Below, piece after piece: positions 1 through 5,883 of a stretch of DNA of 7,301 bases. The DNA comes from Ruminococcaceae bacterium UBA5423 (lineage in GTDB: Bacteria; Bacillota; Clostridia; Oscillospirales; Acutalibacteraceae), in assembly GCA_002409375.1 (NCBI GenBank), contig DHNF01000105.1, positions 1,122 through 8,422 on the forward strand, in the 5' to 3' direction. Position 1 is the stretch's first letter; every line of letters begins with the position of its first letter. The notes under the pieces are model-generated. The model worked only from the letters and a program-made list of their open reading frames with translations. It was not told where the DNA came from and did no database searches. A program made the position numbers and the translations under genes.

Positions 1-786
1 ATTTTTCATATGGAGGCGGGCAACCGGTGCTGGGATTGGAATGTGCCGGAAATGATAAACCGCAAAATTGTTGACCACATTTCGGACATCAACCTTGCCT
101 ATACCGAACACGCAAGGCGGTATCTGTTGGCCGAAGGGCTTGACGGTAAGACGATTTTTGTCACCGGTTCGCCCATGAAAGAGGTGCTGCGGGATCACCG
201 CGAAAAAATTGAAAAAAGTGATGTTTTGCAACGCCTTGGGCTTGAAAAAGGCAAATATTTTTTGGTGTCGGCTCACCGTGAGGAAAACATTGATGACGAG
301 GACAACTTTATTAGTTTAATGAATGCATTAAACAATATTGCCCAGCAATATAACATGCCTGTCATTTACTCCACTCATCCGCGCTCACAAAAAGTTATCG
401 AGTCGCGAAAGTTTAAATTTCACCCTTTGGTCAAAAATCTTAAACCTTTTGGGTTTTCGGATTATAACAGGCTTCAGCAGGACAGCTATTGTGTGCTGTC
501 AGACAGCGGAACTTTGTCCGAAGAATCGGCTATGCTTGGGTTTGCAGGCGTGCTGATACGCACATCCACCGAGCGCCCCGAGGTGCTGGACAAGGGCACT
601 GTTGTTATCGGCGGAATTAACAGCGGTGATGTTGAGCAGGCTGTCAGGCTTGCGGCCGCAATGCGCGAGAACAATGAACAAACAGCGATGCCGCCCGATT
701 ATATCGATGAAAATGTTTCGGTCAAGGTTGTAAAACTAATACAAAGCTATCAAAAAATTGTGATGAAAACGGTTTGGGGTAAGTAG
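1..786 (+). CDS. UDP-N-acetylhexosamine 2-epimerase, non-hydrolysing (CapG/FnlC/WecB family), 5'-truncated by window edge
   Basis: The frame is open from base 1 (reading I-F-H-M-E-A-G-N-R), so the ATG at position 10 is internal and roughly the first 100-120 residues lie outside the window. The visible 261 residues cover the rest of a GT-B-like UDP-GlcNAc 2-epimerase fold. Family hallmarks are the HMEAGNR motif with its conserved Glu at window residue 5, the VPE..NR motif, SAHREEN with the family's active-site His, the UDP-binding SDSGTLSEES stretch and RTSTERPE. These enzymes invert C2 of UDP-HexNAc sugars in the cytoplasm for capsule, O-antigen or teichoic-acid-type polymers. Classical WecB proteins usually read EAGLR; the EAGNRC form and the VKVVKLIQSYQ tail recall CapG/FnlC enzymes, which make UDP-L-FucNAc from its talose epimer. 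That subtype is an inference from remembered motifs. No T-rich terminator follows directly; two hairpins lie downstream. Confidence 0.88.
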   Translation: MFHMEAGNRCWDWNVPEMINRKIVDHISDINLAYTEHARRYLLAEGLDGKTIFVTGSPMKEVLRDHREKIEKSDVLQRLGLEKGKYFLVSAHREENIDDEDNFISLMNALNNIAQQYNMPVIYSTHPRSQKVIESRKFKFHPLVKNLKPFGFSDYNRLQQDSYCVLSDSGTLSEESAMLGFAGVLIRTSTERPEVLDKGTVVIGGINSGDVEQAVRLAAAMRENNEQTAMPPDYIDENVSVKVVKLIQSYQKIVMKTVWGK

Positions 787-793
787 GGGGATC

Positions 794-840
794 GATATTG
801 TGTAGGCGTTGAGCTTCGACCGCATTACCCACATAATATC
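794..840. repeat. Long imperfect inverted repeat (47 bp) after the epimerase gene
   Basis: GATATTGTGT (794-803) pairs with ACATAATATC (831-840) over 10 bp with one G-U wobble. After a single mismatch, further short pairing is possible inside: G805-G806 with C828-C829, and 808-812 with 816-820 around a three-base loop. No T-run follows on either side, so it is not a standard intrinsic terminator. It may be part of the same repeat-rich block as the palindrome at 853-881, or an RNA-level structure ending the epimerase transcript. Confidence 0.5.
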
Positions 841-852
841 AATAGGAATAAC

Positions 853-881
853 ACGGGCGGCTGAGGACAGCCGTCCGTACA
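853..881 (-). repeat. Compact palindromic intergenic repeat, copy A (inverted orientation)
   Basis: An 11-bp stem (853-863 with 868-878, one G-U pair) closes an AGGA loop. Read on the minus strand it begins TGTACGGACGG and ends CCGCCCG. This matches the ends and spacing of the copy at 2123-2149, while the inner stem bases differ but still pair. That pattern fits a dispersed hairpin element of the kind scattered through many clostridial intergenic regions. No poly-T follows, so terminator activity is not supported. Confidence 0.6.
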
Positions 882-918
882 CAATTATGCTATTATCTAC
901 CCTCAGCCGGTTAAAGGG

Positions 919-947
919 TTTACAACAAAAAGCATACACTGTATACT
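919..947 (+). promoter_or_regulatory. Sigma-A-type promoter for the aldo/keto reductase operon
   Basis: TTTACA (919-924) and TATACT (942-947) are separated by exactly 17 bp, each one or two mismatches from consensus. Transcription would begin near 954, beyond an in-frame ATG at 953, which argues for translation starting at 980. A small palindrome, ATACA-C-TGTAT (934-944), overlaps the -10 region and could be an operator half-pair, but it is short. Confidence 0.65.
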
Positions 948-979
948 GATTTGTGAACATAAATTTTCTGGAGTTGAGT

Positions 980-2101
980 ATGATGGTGAAAAGGAGTATG
1001 AATGGTGAATCGGTATCAATTTTAGGGTTTGGCTGCATGAGGTTGCCGACAAAAGACGGCAAGATTGATGAGGTTCAGGCCGAAAAGCTGTTAGACACGG
1101 CTTATCAAAACGGAGTGAATTATTTTGATACCGCATATTTTTATTTGTCCGGCGAAAGTGAATCTTTTGTGGGAAAGGCTTTATCCAAATATGACAGAAA
1201 TAGTTATTATATCGCGACCAAGCTGCCGTGCTGGAGTGTAAAAAGCATTGAGGATGCAGAAAGATTGTTCAATGACCAGCTCACAAGGCTGGGTACCGAT
1301 TACATAGATTTTTATCTTTTGCACTCGCTTAATAAAAATATGTGGGACAGAATGTGCCAACTTAAAGTCTTAGAATTTTGCGATAAGCTAAAAGAGCAGG
1401 GTAAGATAAAGCAGTTTGGTTTTTCGTTTCATGATGATTACGAGGTTTTTGAAAGCATTATAAAGAGCCGGAAGTGGGATTTTTGCCAGCTTCAGCTCAA
1501 TTATATGGACACCGAGGAACAGGCGGGCATTAAAGGACATGATCTGGCGCTAAGCCTTGGGGTGCCAATTGTGGTTATGGAGCCTGTAAAAGGTGGATTG
1601 CTTGCCGATTTGCCTGACGACATTTCGCAGCTGCTTAAAGCACAGGATCAAAATTTGTCAATTGCGTCGTGGGCTGTTAGGTGGGCAGGCAGTCTGCCGG
1701 GGGTTAAGGTTGTGCTAAGTGGCATGTCCACTGCAACACAGGTGACGGATAATCTTAATACATTTAAAAATTTTGAGCCGTTGAGTGATAAGCAGCTTAA
1801 AGTTGTTGACCGGGTTTCGAAATTGATGAACAGCAGGGTAAACAATGCTTGCACGGGGTGCGGCTATTGCATGCCGTGTCCAAAAGGAGTGGATATACCG
1901 CATAATTTTCGTATATGGAACAATTTTGGCATTTATGAAAATAAGGGCACAACACTCTGGCAGTGGAACAACGATATAGAAGATGAGAAAAAAGCAAAAA
2001 ACTGCGTATCGTGCGGGTTGTGTGAAAAAGCATGCCCGCAGAAAATTGAAATAAGAAAAGATTTGACAAGGCTGCAAAAGCAGCTGGACGGATTAAAATA
2101 A
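980..2101 (+). CDS. Aldo/keto reductase with C-terminal 4Fe-4S ferredoxin domain
   Basis: This is a 373-residue soluble oxidoreductase. The N-terminal TIM barrel (about 10-275) begins SILGFGCMRLP and carries a complete aldo/keto reductase tetrad: Asp50, Tyr55, Lys81 (TKLP) and His115 (LLH). The C-terminal domain holds two cysteine clusters, C291-x2-C294-x2-C297-x2-CP and C342-x2-C345-x2-C348-x3-CP, which fit two 4Fe-4S centres. This fusion is common in anaerobes and points to electron transfer from or to ferredoxin as well as NAD(P)H; the substrate is unknown. Start choice: TGGAG at 969-973 lies 6 nt before the ATG at 980 (9 nt before a second ATG at 983), and the upstream ATG at 953 lies at the predicted transcription start. 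The ECF S-subunit gene follows after 60 bp on the same strand without a clear terminator, so the two are probably co-transcribed. Confidence 0.92.
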   Translation: MMVKRSMNGESVSILGFGCMRLPTKDGKIDEVQAEKLLDTAYQNGVNYFDTAYFYLSGESESFVGKALSKYDRNSYYIATKLPCWSVKSIEDAERLFNDQLTRLGTDYIDFYLLHSLNKNMWDRMCQLKVLEFCDKLKEQGKIKQFGFSFHDDYEVFESIIKSRKWDFCQLQLNYMDTEEQAGIKGHDLALSLGVPIVVMEPVKGGLLADLPDDISQLLKAQDQNLSIASWAVRWAGSLPGVKVVLSGMSTATQVTDNLNTFKNFEPLSDKQLKVVDRVSKLMNSRVNNACTGCGYCMPCPKGVDIPHNFRIWNNFGIYENKGTTLWQWNNDIEDEKKAKNCVSCGLCEKACPQKIEIRKDLTRLQKQLDGLK

Positions 2102-2122
2102 CAAATATTATACATTGTTCGG

Positions 2123-2149
2123 TGTAGGGGCGGATTCCATATCCGCCCG
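2123..2149 (+). repeat. Compact palindromic intergenic repeat, copy B
   Basis: GGGCGGAT (2128-2135) and ATCCGCCC (2141-2148) form a perfect 8-bp stem with a five-base loop. The element begins TGTAGGGGCGG and ends CCGCCCG, mirroring copy A at 853-881 in the opposite orientation. It abuts the ribosome binding site of the next gene (AAGGAG, 2150-2155, 6 nt from the ATG). In mRNA the hairpin could therefore affect ribosome access or mRNA stability, but no riboswitch-like aptamer is visible. Confidence 0.6.
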
Positions 2150-2161
2150 AAGGAGATCGAT

Positions 2162-2737
2162 ATGAACATAAGAAAAATCACGGTAGGCGGGCTTTCGATT
2201 GCGTTGTCGGTGTTGTTACCGCAGGCGTTCCACCTTATCGGTTCAACCCAGGCGGGAAAAATATTTTTGCCAATGCATATACCTGTTCTTTTGGGCGGGA
2301 TGATTTTGGGGCCGGTGTTTGGAATGTTGATCGGAGCCACTGCCCCGGCAATCAGCGCATTGTTAACAGGTATGCCGCCCATGGTGCGTCTGCCATTTAT
2401 GATAATCGAGCTTGCAGGATACGGTTTTGCAAGCGGGTTAATATACAAAACAATCGGGTTTTGCAACAGAAAATATGGAACTGTTATGTCTTTAGTAATC
2501 GCAATGCTTTTTGGCAGAATACTATATGCCCTAACACTTTTTGTTGCAGCCGACATATTGGGCGTTACGGCACTTGGAGCGATTGAGGCAGTAAAAGCGA
2601 CAGTTGCCGGAGTCTATGGCATTGCATTGCAGCTTTTGATTATACCCGCGTTGGTCTACACATTAAGAAAGGTCGGGTTTTATGACTTGTTTAATGAAAA
2701 AGGCAAAGCAGGTGCTGCAAAAACACGTCTTTGCTAA
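2162..2737 (+). CDS. ECF transporter S component (substrate-binding membrane subunit), altered C-terminus
   Basis: This is a 191-residue, very hydrophobic protein with about six membrane segments, at roughly residues 7-27, 38-55, 57-73, 80-101, 107-130 and 145-168. Size, topology and motifs (LPQAFH near the N-terminus, then LPMHIPVLLGG, LTGMPP and the ELAGYG segment) fit S subunits of energy-coupling-factor importers, which bind vitamins or other micronutrients. No ATPase or EcfT gene is nearby, so it probably shares an energising module encoded elsewhere (group II ECF). The substrate cannot be assigned; pantothenate, folate or another cofactor precursor are all possible. AAGGAG at 2150-2155 fixes the ATG. 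Residues 170-186 are encoded by a 52-bp segment repeated at 5832-5883. After it the protein ends with five unrelated residues (KTRLC), whereas in the other copy the same frame stops at once, so the present tail is probably secondary. Confidence 0.85.
   Translation: MNIRKITVGGLSIALSVLLPQAFHLIGSTQAGKIFLPMHIPVLLGGMILGPVFGMLIGATAPAISALLTGMPPMVRLPFMIIELAGYGFASGLIYKTIGFCNRKYGTVMSLVIAMLFGRILYALTLFVAADILGVTALGAIEAVKATVAGVYGIALQLLIIPALVYTLRKVGFYDLFNEKGKAGAAKTRLC
2668..2719 (+). repeat. 52-bp direct repeat, left copy (end of ECF S gene)
   Basis: This segment matches 5832-5883 at 51 of 52 positions, with a constant offset of 3164 bp. The only difference is T2692 versus C5856, TTT versus TTC, both Phe in the ECF S frame. 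It marks the left boundary of the inserted sugar cassette. Similarity stops sharply at 2720. Confidence 0.93.
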
Positions 2738-2746
2738 ATATTAAAA

Positions 2747-2771
2747 TTACCCATCGCTTTGCGATGGGTAA
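2747..2771 (-). terminator. Hairpin terminator of the minus-strand sugar operon
   Basis: TTACCCATCGC and GCGATGGGTAA form a perfect 11-bp stem with a TTT loop. Read on the minus strand it lies 16 nt past the Gfo/Idh stop codon and is followed by TTTTAATATTTA, a fair U-rich tail. On the plus strand it follows the ECF S stop by 9 nt but lacks a T-run directly after the stem, so it probably works mainly on the minus strand. Confidence 0.72.
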
Positions 2772-2787
2772 AGCATATGGTTTTGAA

Positions 2788-3798
2788 TTATGCTGGATTA
2801 AACTTTACAATCTTTCCGCCTGATTCGGCGCTTTCACGCAAAGTTTCTATAAGTTTTAATGACAAAGCTGCGCTTTCGGGTGGATTTTTTATGTTTTCGG
2901 ATTTTGAATTAATCATATTAACGAAATACTCAATCTCTCCCTCATATCCACCGGTACTTACTAACTCAGGCTTGAATTCTTTATCATCACGGGTATAAAC
3001 TGTAACTGTGCCGCCTTCGCTGATTACTGATGCTTTTTCAAAGCCAACTCTAAAATCAGCTGTAAAAGGCGTGCCTGCCAGTGACCAGTCTCCAATAGCC
3101 AATACTGGAAGATTTTCGTAATATAAGCGGGAATGTGCTATGTCAAATTTTGAGTATACATCTTGTGCAAGACATGATACAGCATATGGTTCTCCAAACA
3201 AATAGCGCGCCATGTCAATGTCGTGAATATGCAAATCCATGAGAGCGCCGCCGGACATTTCGTAGTTCATATACCAGTTTTGCCATCCCCAAATTGGAGG
3301 TACACTCATGCGCCTAAAGACTGCAGACAACGGCTTGCCAAATTCACCACTGTCAATGACCCCTTTTAAATACATGTAATCCGGAAAAAATCTTAAACAT
3401 TGTCCAATCATGAGTTTTCCTTTGGATTGTTTAGCGGCATCAAGCATTTTCAAGCAGCCGTTATATGTGCGTGACATCGGCTTTTCACAAAAAACATTGT
3501 AACCGCGGTCAAGCATGTTAACAGCCATATCCGAATGAAACGGGGTAGGAATACAGATATCAATCAAGTCAATAGCTTCGTTGTTAAGCATTTCCTCTAA
3601 GTTGGTATACTGCCTGATTTTAAGCTCGCCAACGTCCGAACCACCAATATTAATTTCTGTTTTGGTATTAAATCGGTCTTTATTGATTTCGTATGCGGCC
3701 ACAAGGCGAACTTTGTTCTTTTTTTCAAGTGACTTGTAAGCGGGAATATGTGCTGCTTGAGCTATACCACCAAATCCAATAAGTGCGGCGTTTAACAT
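2788..3798 (-). CDS. Gfo/Idh/MocA family NAD(P)-dependent oxidoreductase
   Basis: This is a cytoplasmic dehydrogenase of 336 residues, the usual family length. The N-terminal Rossmann fold opens with ALIGFGGIAQ (glycines 8, 10, 11), continues through the ICIPTPFH strand, and has the diagnostic CEKP motif with Lys106 near 104-107. The C-terminal alpha/beta domain has GGALMDLHIHDID (183-195), which supplies the Asp and His typical of the active site. Family members oxidise or reduce a hydroxyl of sugars, inositols or glycosides; the substrate here is not determined. Start: AAGGAG on the minus strand (3807-3812) is 8 nt from the ATG. The gene lies 99 bp downstream of the isomerase gene at 3898-4728 on the same strand with no terminator between, so they probably form an operon. 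A weak internal hairpin (CTAAGA at 3835-3840 with TCTTAG at 3867-3872) lies in the gap. Confidence 0.92.
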   Translation of the reverse strand: MLNAALIGFGGIAQAAHIPAYKSLEKKNKVRLVAAYEINKDRFNTKTEINIGGSDVGELKIRQYTNLEEMLNNEAIDLIDICIPTPFHSDMAVNMLDRGYNVFCEKPMSRTYNGCLKMLDAAKQSKGKLMIGQCLRFFPDYMYLKGVIDSGEFGKPLSAVFRRMSVPPIWGWQNWYMNYEMSGGALMDLHIHDIDMARYLFGEPYAVSCLAQDVYSKFDIAHSRLYYENLPVLAIGDWSLAGTPFTADFRVGFEKASVISEGGTVTVYTRDDKEFKPELVSTGGYEGEIEYFVNMINSKSENIKNPPESAALSLKLIETLRESAESGGKIVKFNPA

Positions 3799-3897
3799 GA
3801 TAATTTCTCCTTGTTAGTATATTTAAAAAGTAGACTAAGATTGGCGAAAATAGGCCGACAAGAGGTCTTAGGTTTAATCTGAGAATAGTATTAAATA

Positions 3898-4728
3898 TTA
3901 CTTTCGGTTTAATATGTAGTCCATGGATTGAGAAGTGTTTTTTAATAGGGCTTCGGGGTGGTATTTATATGGGAACACTTCTGCAGTTACCCAATCATTG
4001 TATCCAACTGAATCGAGTGCTTGCATAACAGCAGGATAATTTACATCGCCGTTTAATAAATCCACAAAGCCGTCAAGAGTCCTTACAGATTGTTTATAGT
4101 CCTTAAAATGGACCTTTGCAATGCGGCTGCCGAGTATTTTAATCCAATGTTCGGGATAACCATCACACATAACATTTCCTACATCAAAGTATGCGCCTAC
4201 GCGGGGGCTGTTTATTTCGTCAATAAACTGTTTCATTTCTATTGGTGAAAGTAAAAATTTGTTCCAAACATTCTCTAAACCGATTGTTACATTTCGCTCC
4301 TCTGCATAGGGTGCAAGACGTTTTATTGCGTTAAATGCCCGTTCATAAACCACATCATAGGGAACAACACACCCTCCCGATAAGCCGGTGACCATACCCG
4401 GAATAACCAGGATAGTGTCACAGCCAAGCCATGATGCCACATCAAGCTGCTTACGAACTATGTTTTCGGCTTTTTCACGCTCGCCAGGGTCATCAGAAGT
4501 AAGCGAATAAGTCCAATAAAGTCCAGTGGCAAGGCTGTACAGGGACACACCCTCTTTGGCAGCTGTGTCTTTGATACGCAAAATGTCCTGTTCGGTGGAG
4601 TTTAGATTAATCTCCCCCTGCTCATCGAGTGCCAGTTCCACACCATCAAAGCTCGTTGTCTTTGCGATGCGAAATGCATTTTCCAATGTGACATCTTTAA
4701 ATGCCCAAATACTAATACCTTTTTTCAA
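3898..4728 (-). CDS. Sugar (phosphate) isomerase/epimerase, xylose-isomerase-like TIM barrel, TTG start
   Basis: This is a soluble 276-residue protein of the AP-endonuclease-2/xylose-isomerase-like TIM-barrel superfamily. A metal site is readable at the expected strand ends: Glu152 (GLENVWN), Asp182 (FDVGN), His207 (VHFKD) and Glu250 (TAEVFPY). The spacing resembles D-tagatose 3-epimerase and L-xylulose-5-phosphate 3-epimerase-like enzymes, which move a proton via a cis-enediolate on a divalent metal. The exact sugar is not known. It is probably the first gene of the minus-strand operon with the Gfo/Idh dehydrogenase, which could make the keto-sugar it acts on or use its product. The start is TTG at 4728-4726, with AAAGGGGG (4736-4743, minus strand) 7 nt upstream. 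No in-frame ATG lies near the N-terminus, and MKKGISIWAF is a typical first beta strand. Confidence 0.88.
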   Translation of the reverse strand: MKKGISIWAFKDVTLENAFRIAKTTSFDGVELALDEQGEINLNSTEQDILRIKDTAAKEGVSLYSLATGLYWTYSLTSDDPGEREKAENIVRKQLDVASWLGCDTILVIPGMVTGLSGGCVVPYDVVYERAFNAIKRLAPYAEERNVTIGLENVWNKFLLSPIEMKQFIDEINSPRVGAYFDVGNVMCDGYPEHWIKILGSRIAKVHFKDYKQSVRTLDGFVDLLNGDVNYPAVMQALDSVGYNDWVTAEVFPYKYHPEALLKNTSQSMDYILNRK

Positions 4729-4735
4729 TTGTATT

Positions 4736-4743
4736 CCCCCTTT
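4736..4743 (-). promoter_or_regulatory. Ribosome binding site supporting the TTG start at 4728
   Basis: On the minus strand AAAGGGGG lies 7 nt before TTG. It is the only Shine-Dalgarno-like stretch near the N-terminus and decides the start. Confidence 0.7.
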
Positions 4744-4940
4744 GTTTATTATTTAATTAATAGTTTTTACTATATTAATATTATAGATTGCCAGATTGTA
4801 AAATCACATTAACAATCGGATATGTTTCGTGCATTATTAGATACAATGTCTTGAAAAAAGTATGTAATAGTATATTGTATTACAAAGTGAGAAAAACACA
4901 GTAACGTTATTATATAGCCTTGCATTACTACTAAATTGTC
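4744..4940. promoter_or_regulatory. Divergent control region of the sugar cassette
   Basis: This AT-rich gap between the two divergent isomerase genes (4729-4955, 227 bp in all) should hold both promoters. Minus strand: TATAAT (4780-4785) is a good -10, but no clear -35 is found 16-18 bp upstream, so that promoter may need an activator. Plus strand: TTGAAA (4851-4856) with TATTGT (4873-4878) at 16 bp is a modest candidate that overlaps the palindrome at 4863-4884. No local regulator gene is present in the cassette. Confidence 0.45.
4863..4884. promoter_or_regulatory. Operator-like palindrome TGTAATA-N8-TATTACA
   Basis: Two perfect 7-bp inverted arms are separated by 8 bp, a 22-bp span suited to a dimeric helix-turn-helix repressor on one DNA face. 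It overlaps the spacer and -10 of the candidate plus-strand promoter. A partly overlapping second inverted pair, ATACAAT (4841-4847) with ATTGTAT (4874-4880), is also present. The binding protein is unknown. Confidence 0.5.
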
Positions 4941-4941
4941 G

Positions 4942-4947
4942 AAAGGA
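4942..4947 (+). promoter_or_regulatory. Ribosome binding site supporting the TTG start at 4956
   Basis: AAAGGA lies 8 nt before TTG at 4956. The ATG at 4947 overlaps this site and so cannot be served by it. Confidence 0.7.
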
Positions 4948-4955
4948 TGACTAAC

Positions 4956-5783
4956 TTGAAAATTGGGGTTTGTATTAACCTGGTAGATCAGGGTTTGGAA
5001 CAAAAAGTGCAGGAGGTGGCCAGACATGGCTTTACAAATTGCCAGCTTTTGAGCTGGAATCCGGCAATTTGGACTAATCAGTTTGCTGAAAAAGTCAAAG
5101 AAATTTTTCAAAGTTATAATATTACAATTACGGCATTTTGGTGCGGTTGGGAAGGCCCGGCGGTTTGGAACTTTTATGAAGGGCCAGAAACACTGGGGTT
5201 ATTGCCGGAAACATATCGCTATGCACGAATGAAAAATTTGATGAACGGCTCAGATTTTGCAAAGTTGCTGGGAGTAACAGATGTGGTAAGCCATATGGGG
5301 TTTATACCTGAAAATCCGCACGATCCGCAATACAAATCGTTAGTTTGCGCCCTTAAAGCTGTTGCCGGTTATCTAAAAAGCAATGGACAGACATTACTTT
5401 TTGAGACAGGACAGGAGACACCCGTTACCATGTTGCGTTGCTTTGAAGATATTGGACTTGATAATCTGGGCGTTAATCTTGATCCGGCAAACCTTATATT
5501 ATATGGAAAGGCAAATCCTGTTGACGCACTGGATGTTATCGGTAAATATGTTCGCGGAGTTCATGCAAAGGACGGACTTTACCCTGTAGATGGTCGCAAT
5601 TTAGGGCGTGAAGTAAGACTTGGACAAGGCAAAGTCAACTTTCCATTGCTGATACAACGCTTGCACATGCTTGGATACAAAGGAAGCCTGACTATCGAAC
5701 GGGAGATTGAGGGAGAACAACAAACCAAAGATATTTTGATGGCTAAGGAATACTTAGAAAATATTTTAAAGGATATACAGTAG
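4956..5783 (+). CDS. Sugar phosphate isomerase/epimerase, second TIM-barrel paralogue, TTG start
   Basis: This is a 275-residue cytoplasmic protein of the same AP-endonuclease-2-like TIM-barrel superfamily as the divergent gene, but clearly different in sequence. Likely metal ligands are Glu150 (LLFETGQE), Asp176 (NLDPAN), His203 (GVHAKD) and Glu248 or Glu250 (TIERE). Around 218-230 it has GREVRLGQGKVNF, a stretch common in this superfamily just before the last barrel strands. It probably isomerises, epimerises or cleaves a sugar or keto-sugar; the substrate is not readable from sequence. I place the start at TTG 4956, giving MKIGVCINL as the first beta strand, because the upstream in-frame ATG at 4947 overlaps the ribosome binding site. 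No terminator is evident after the stop, so transcription may run on into the DUF1893 gene 62 bp downstream. Confidence 0.87.
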   Translation: MKIGVCINLVDQGLEQKVQEVARHGFTNCQLLSWNPAIWTNQFAEKVKEIFQSYNITITAFWCGWEGPAVWNFYEGPETLGLLPETYRYARMKNLMNGSDFAKLLGVTDVVSHMGFIPENPHDPQYKSLVCALKAVAGYLKSNGQTLLFETGQETPVTMLRCFEDIGLDNLGVNLDPANLILYGKANPVDALDVIGKYVRGVHAKDGLYPVDGRNLGREVRLGQGKVNFPLLIQRLHMLGYKGSLTIEREIEGEQQTKDILMAKEYLENILKDIQ

Positions 5784-5831
5784 TAACTCTCAATGCCCAT
5801 TAATTGTAGTCCGATAATAGAAATTACTATT

Positions 5832-5883
5832 AAAGGTCGGGTTTTATGACTTGTTCAATGAAAAAGGCAAAGCAGGTGCTGCA
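5832..5883 (+). repeat. 52-bp direct repeat, right copy (start of DUF1893 gene)
   Basis: This matches 2668-2719 at 51 of 52 positions. Here the ECF S reading frame runs through the repeat (KVGFYDLFNEKGKAGAA) and stops at TGA 5884-5886, while the DUF1893 frame starts inside it. It therefore preserves the ancestral S-subunit stop codon and marks the right boundary of the cassette. Confidence 0.93.

Larger units (their letters stand above)
2720..5831. mobile_element. Putative inserted 3.1-kb carbohydrate gene cassette bracketed by 52-bp direct repeats
   Basis: The segment holds a Gfo/Idh oxidoreductase and two TIM-barrel isomerase genes with their own divergent control region and terminator. 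It lies exactly between two near-identical 52-bp copies of the ECF S/DUF1893 junction. Removing it together with one repeat copy restores an overlapping S-DUF1893 gene pair. No transposase, integrase or obvious terminal inverted repeats are present, and the duplication is much longer than usual transposon target duplications, so the mechanism is unknown. The call as an insertion is an inference from the repeat structure; the gene content itself is directly seen. Confidence 0.6.

Noticed and set aside
853..878. Rho-independent terminator for the epimerase gene
   Set aside because: The hairpin is strong but neither side carries a T-run, and its match to 2123-2149 fits a dispersed repeat better.
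953..979. Upstream in-frame ATG (953) as the aldo/keto reductase start
   Set aside because: It lies at the predicted transcription start of the TTTACA-N17-TATACT promoter and has no ribosome site; TGGAG before 980 fits better and the family N-terminus matches.
2102..2161. Riboswitch upstream of the ECF S-subunit gene
   Set aside because: The gap is only 60 bp and its structure is fully explained by the palindromic repeat; no multi-helix aptamer is visible.
1933..2556. Long minus-strand open frame (207 codons) across the reductase/S-subunit junction
   Set aside because: It overlaps two well-supported plus-strand genes, has no family resemblance, and has composition expected of a shadow frame.
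4809..5111. Minus-strand open frame across the divergent control region
   Set aside because: It overlaps the promoter region and the start of the second isomerase, has no convincing ribosome site, and its product looks like random hydrophobic/aromatic sequence.
2720..5831. Classical transposon or integron cassette
   Set aside because: No transposase or integrase gene and no terminal inverted repeats or attC-like site at the ends; the 52-bp duplication is too long for a normal target duplication. I keep only the general insertion claim.
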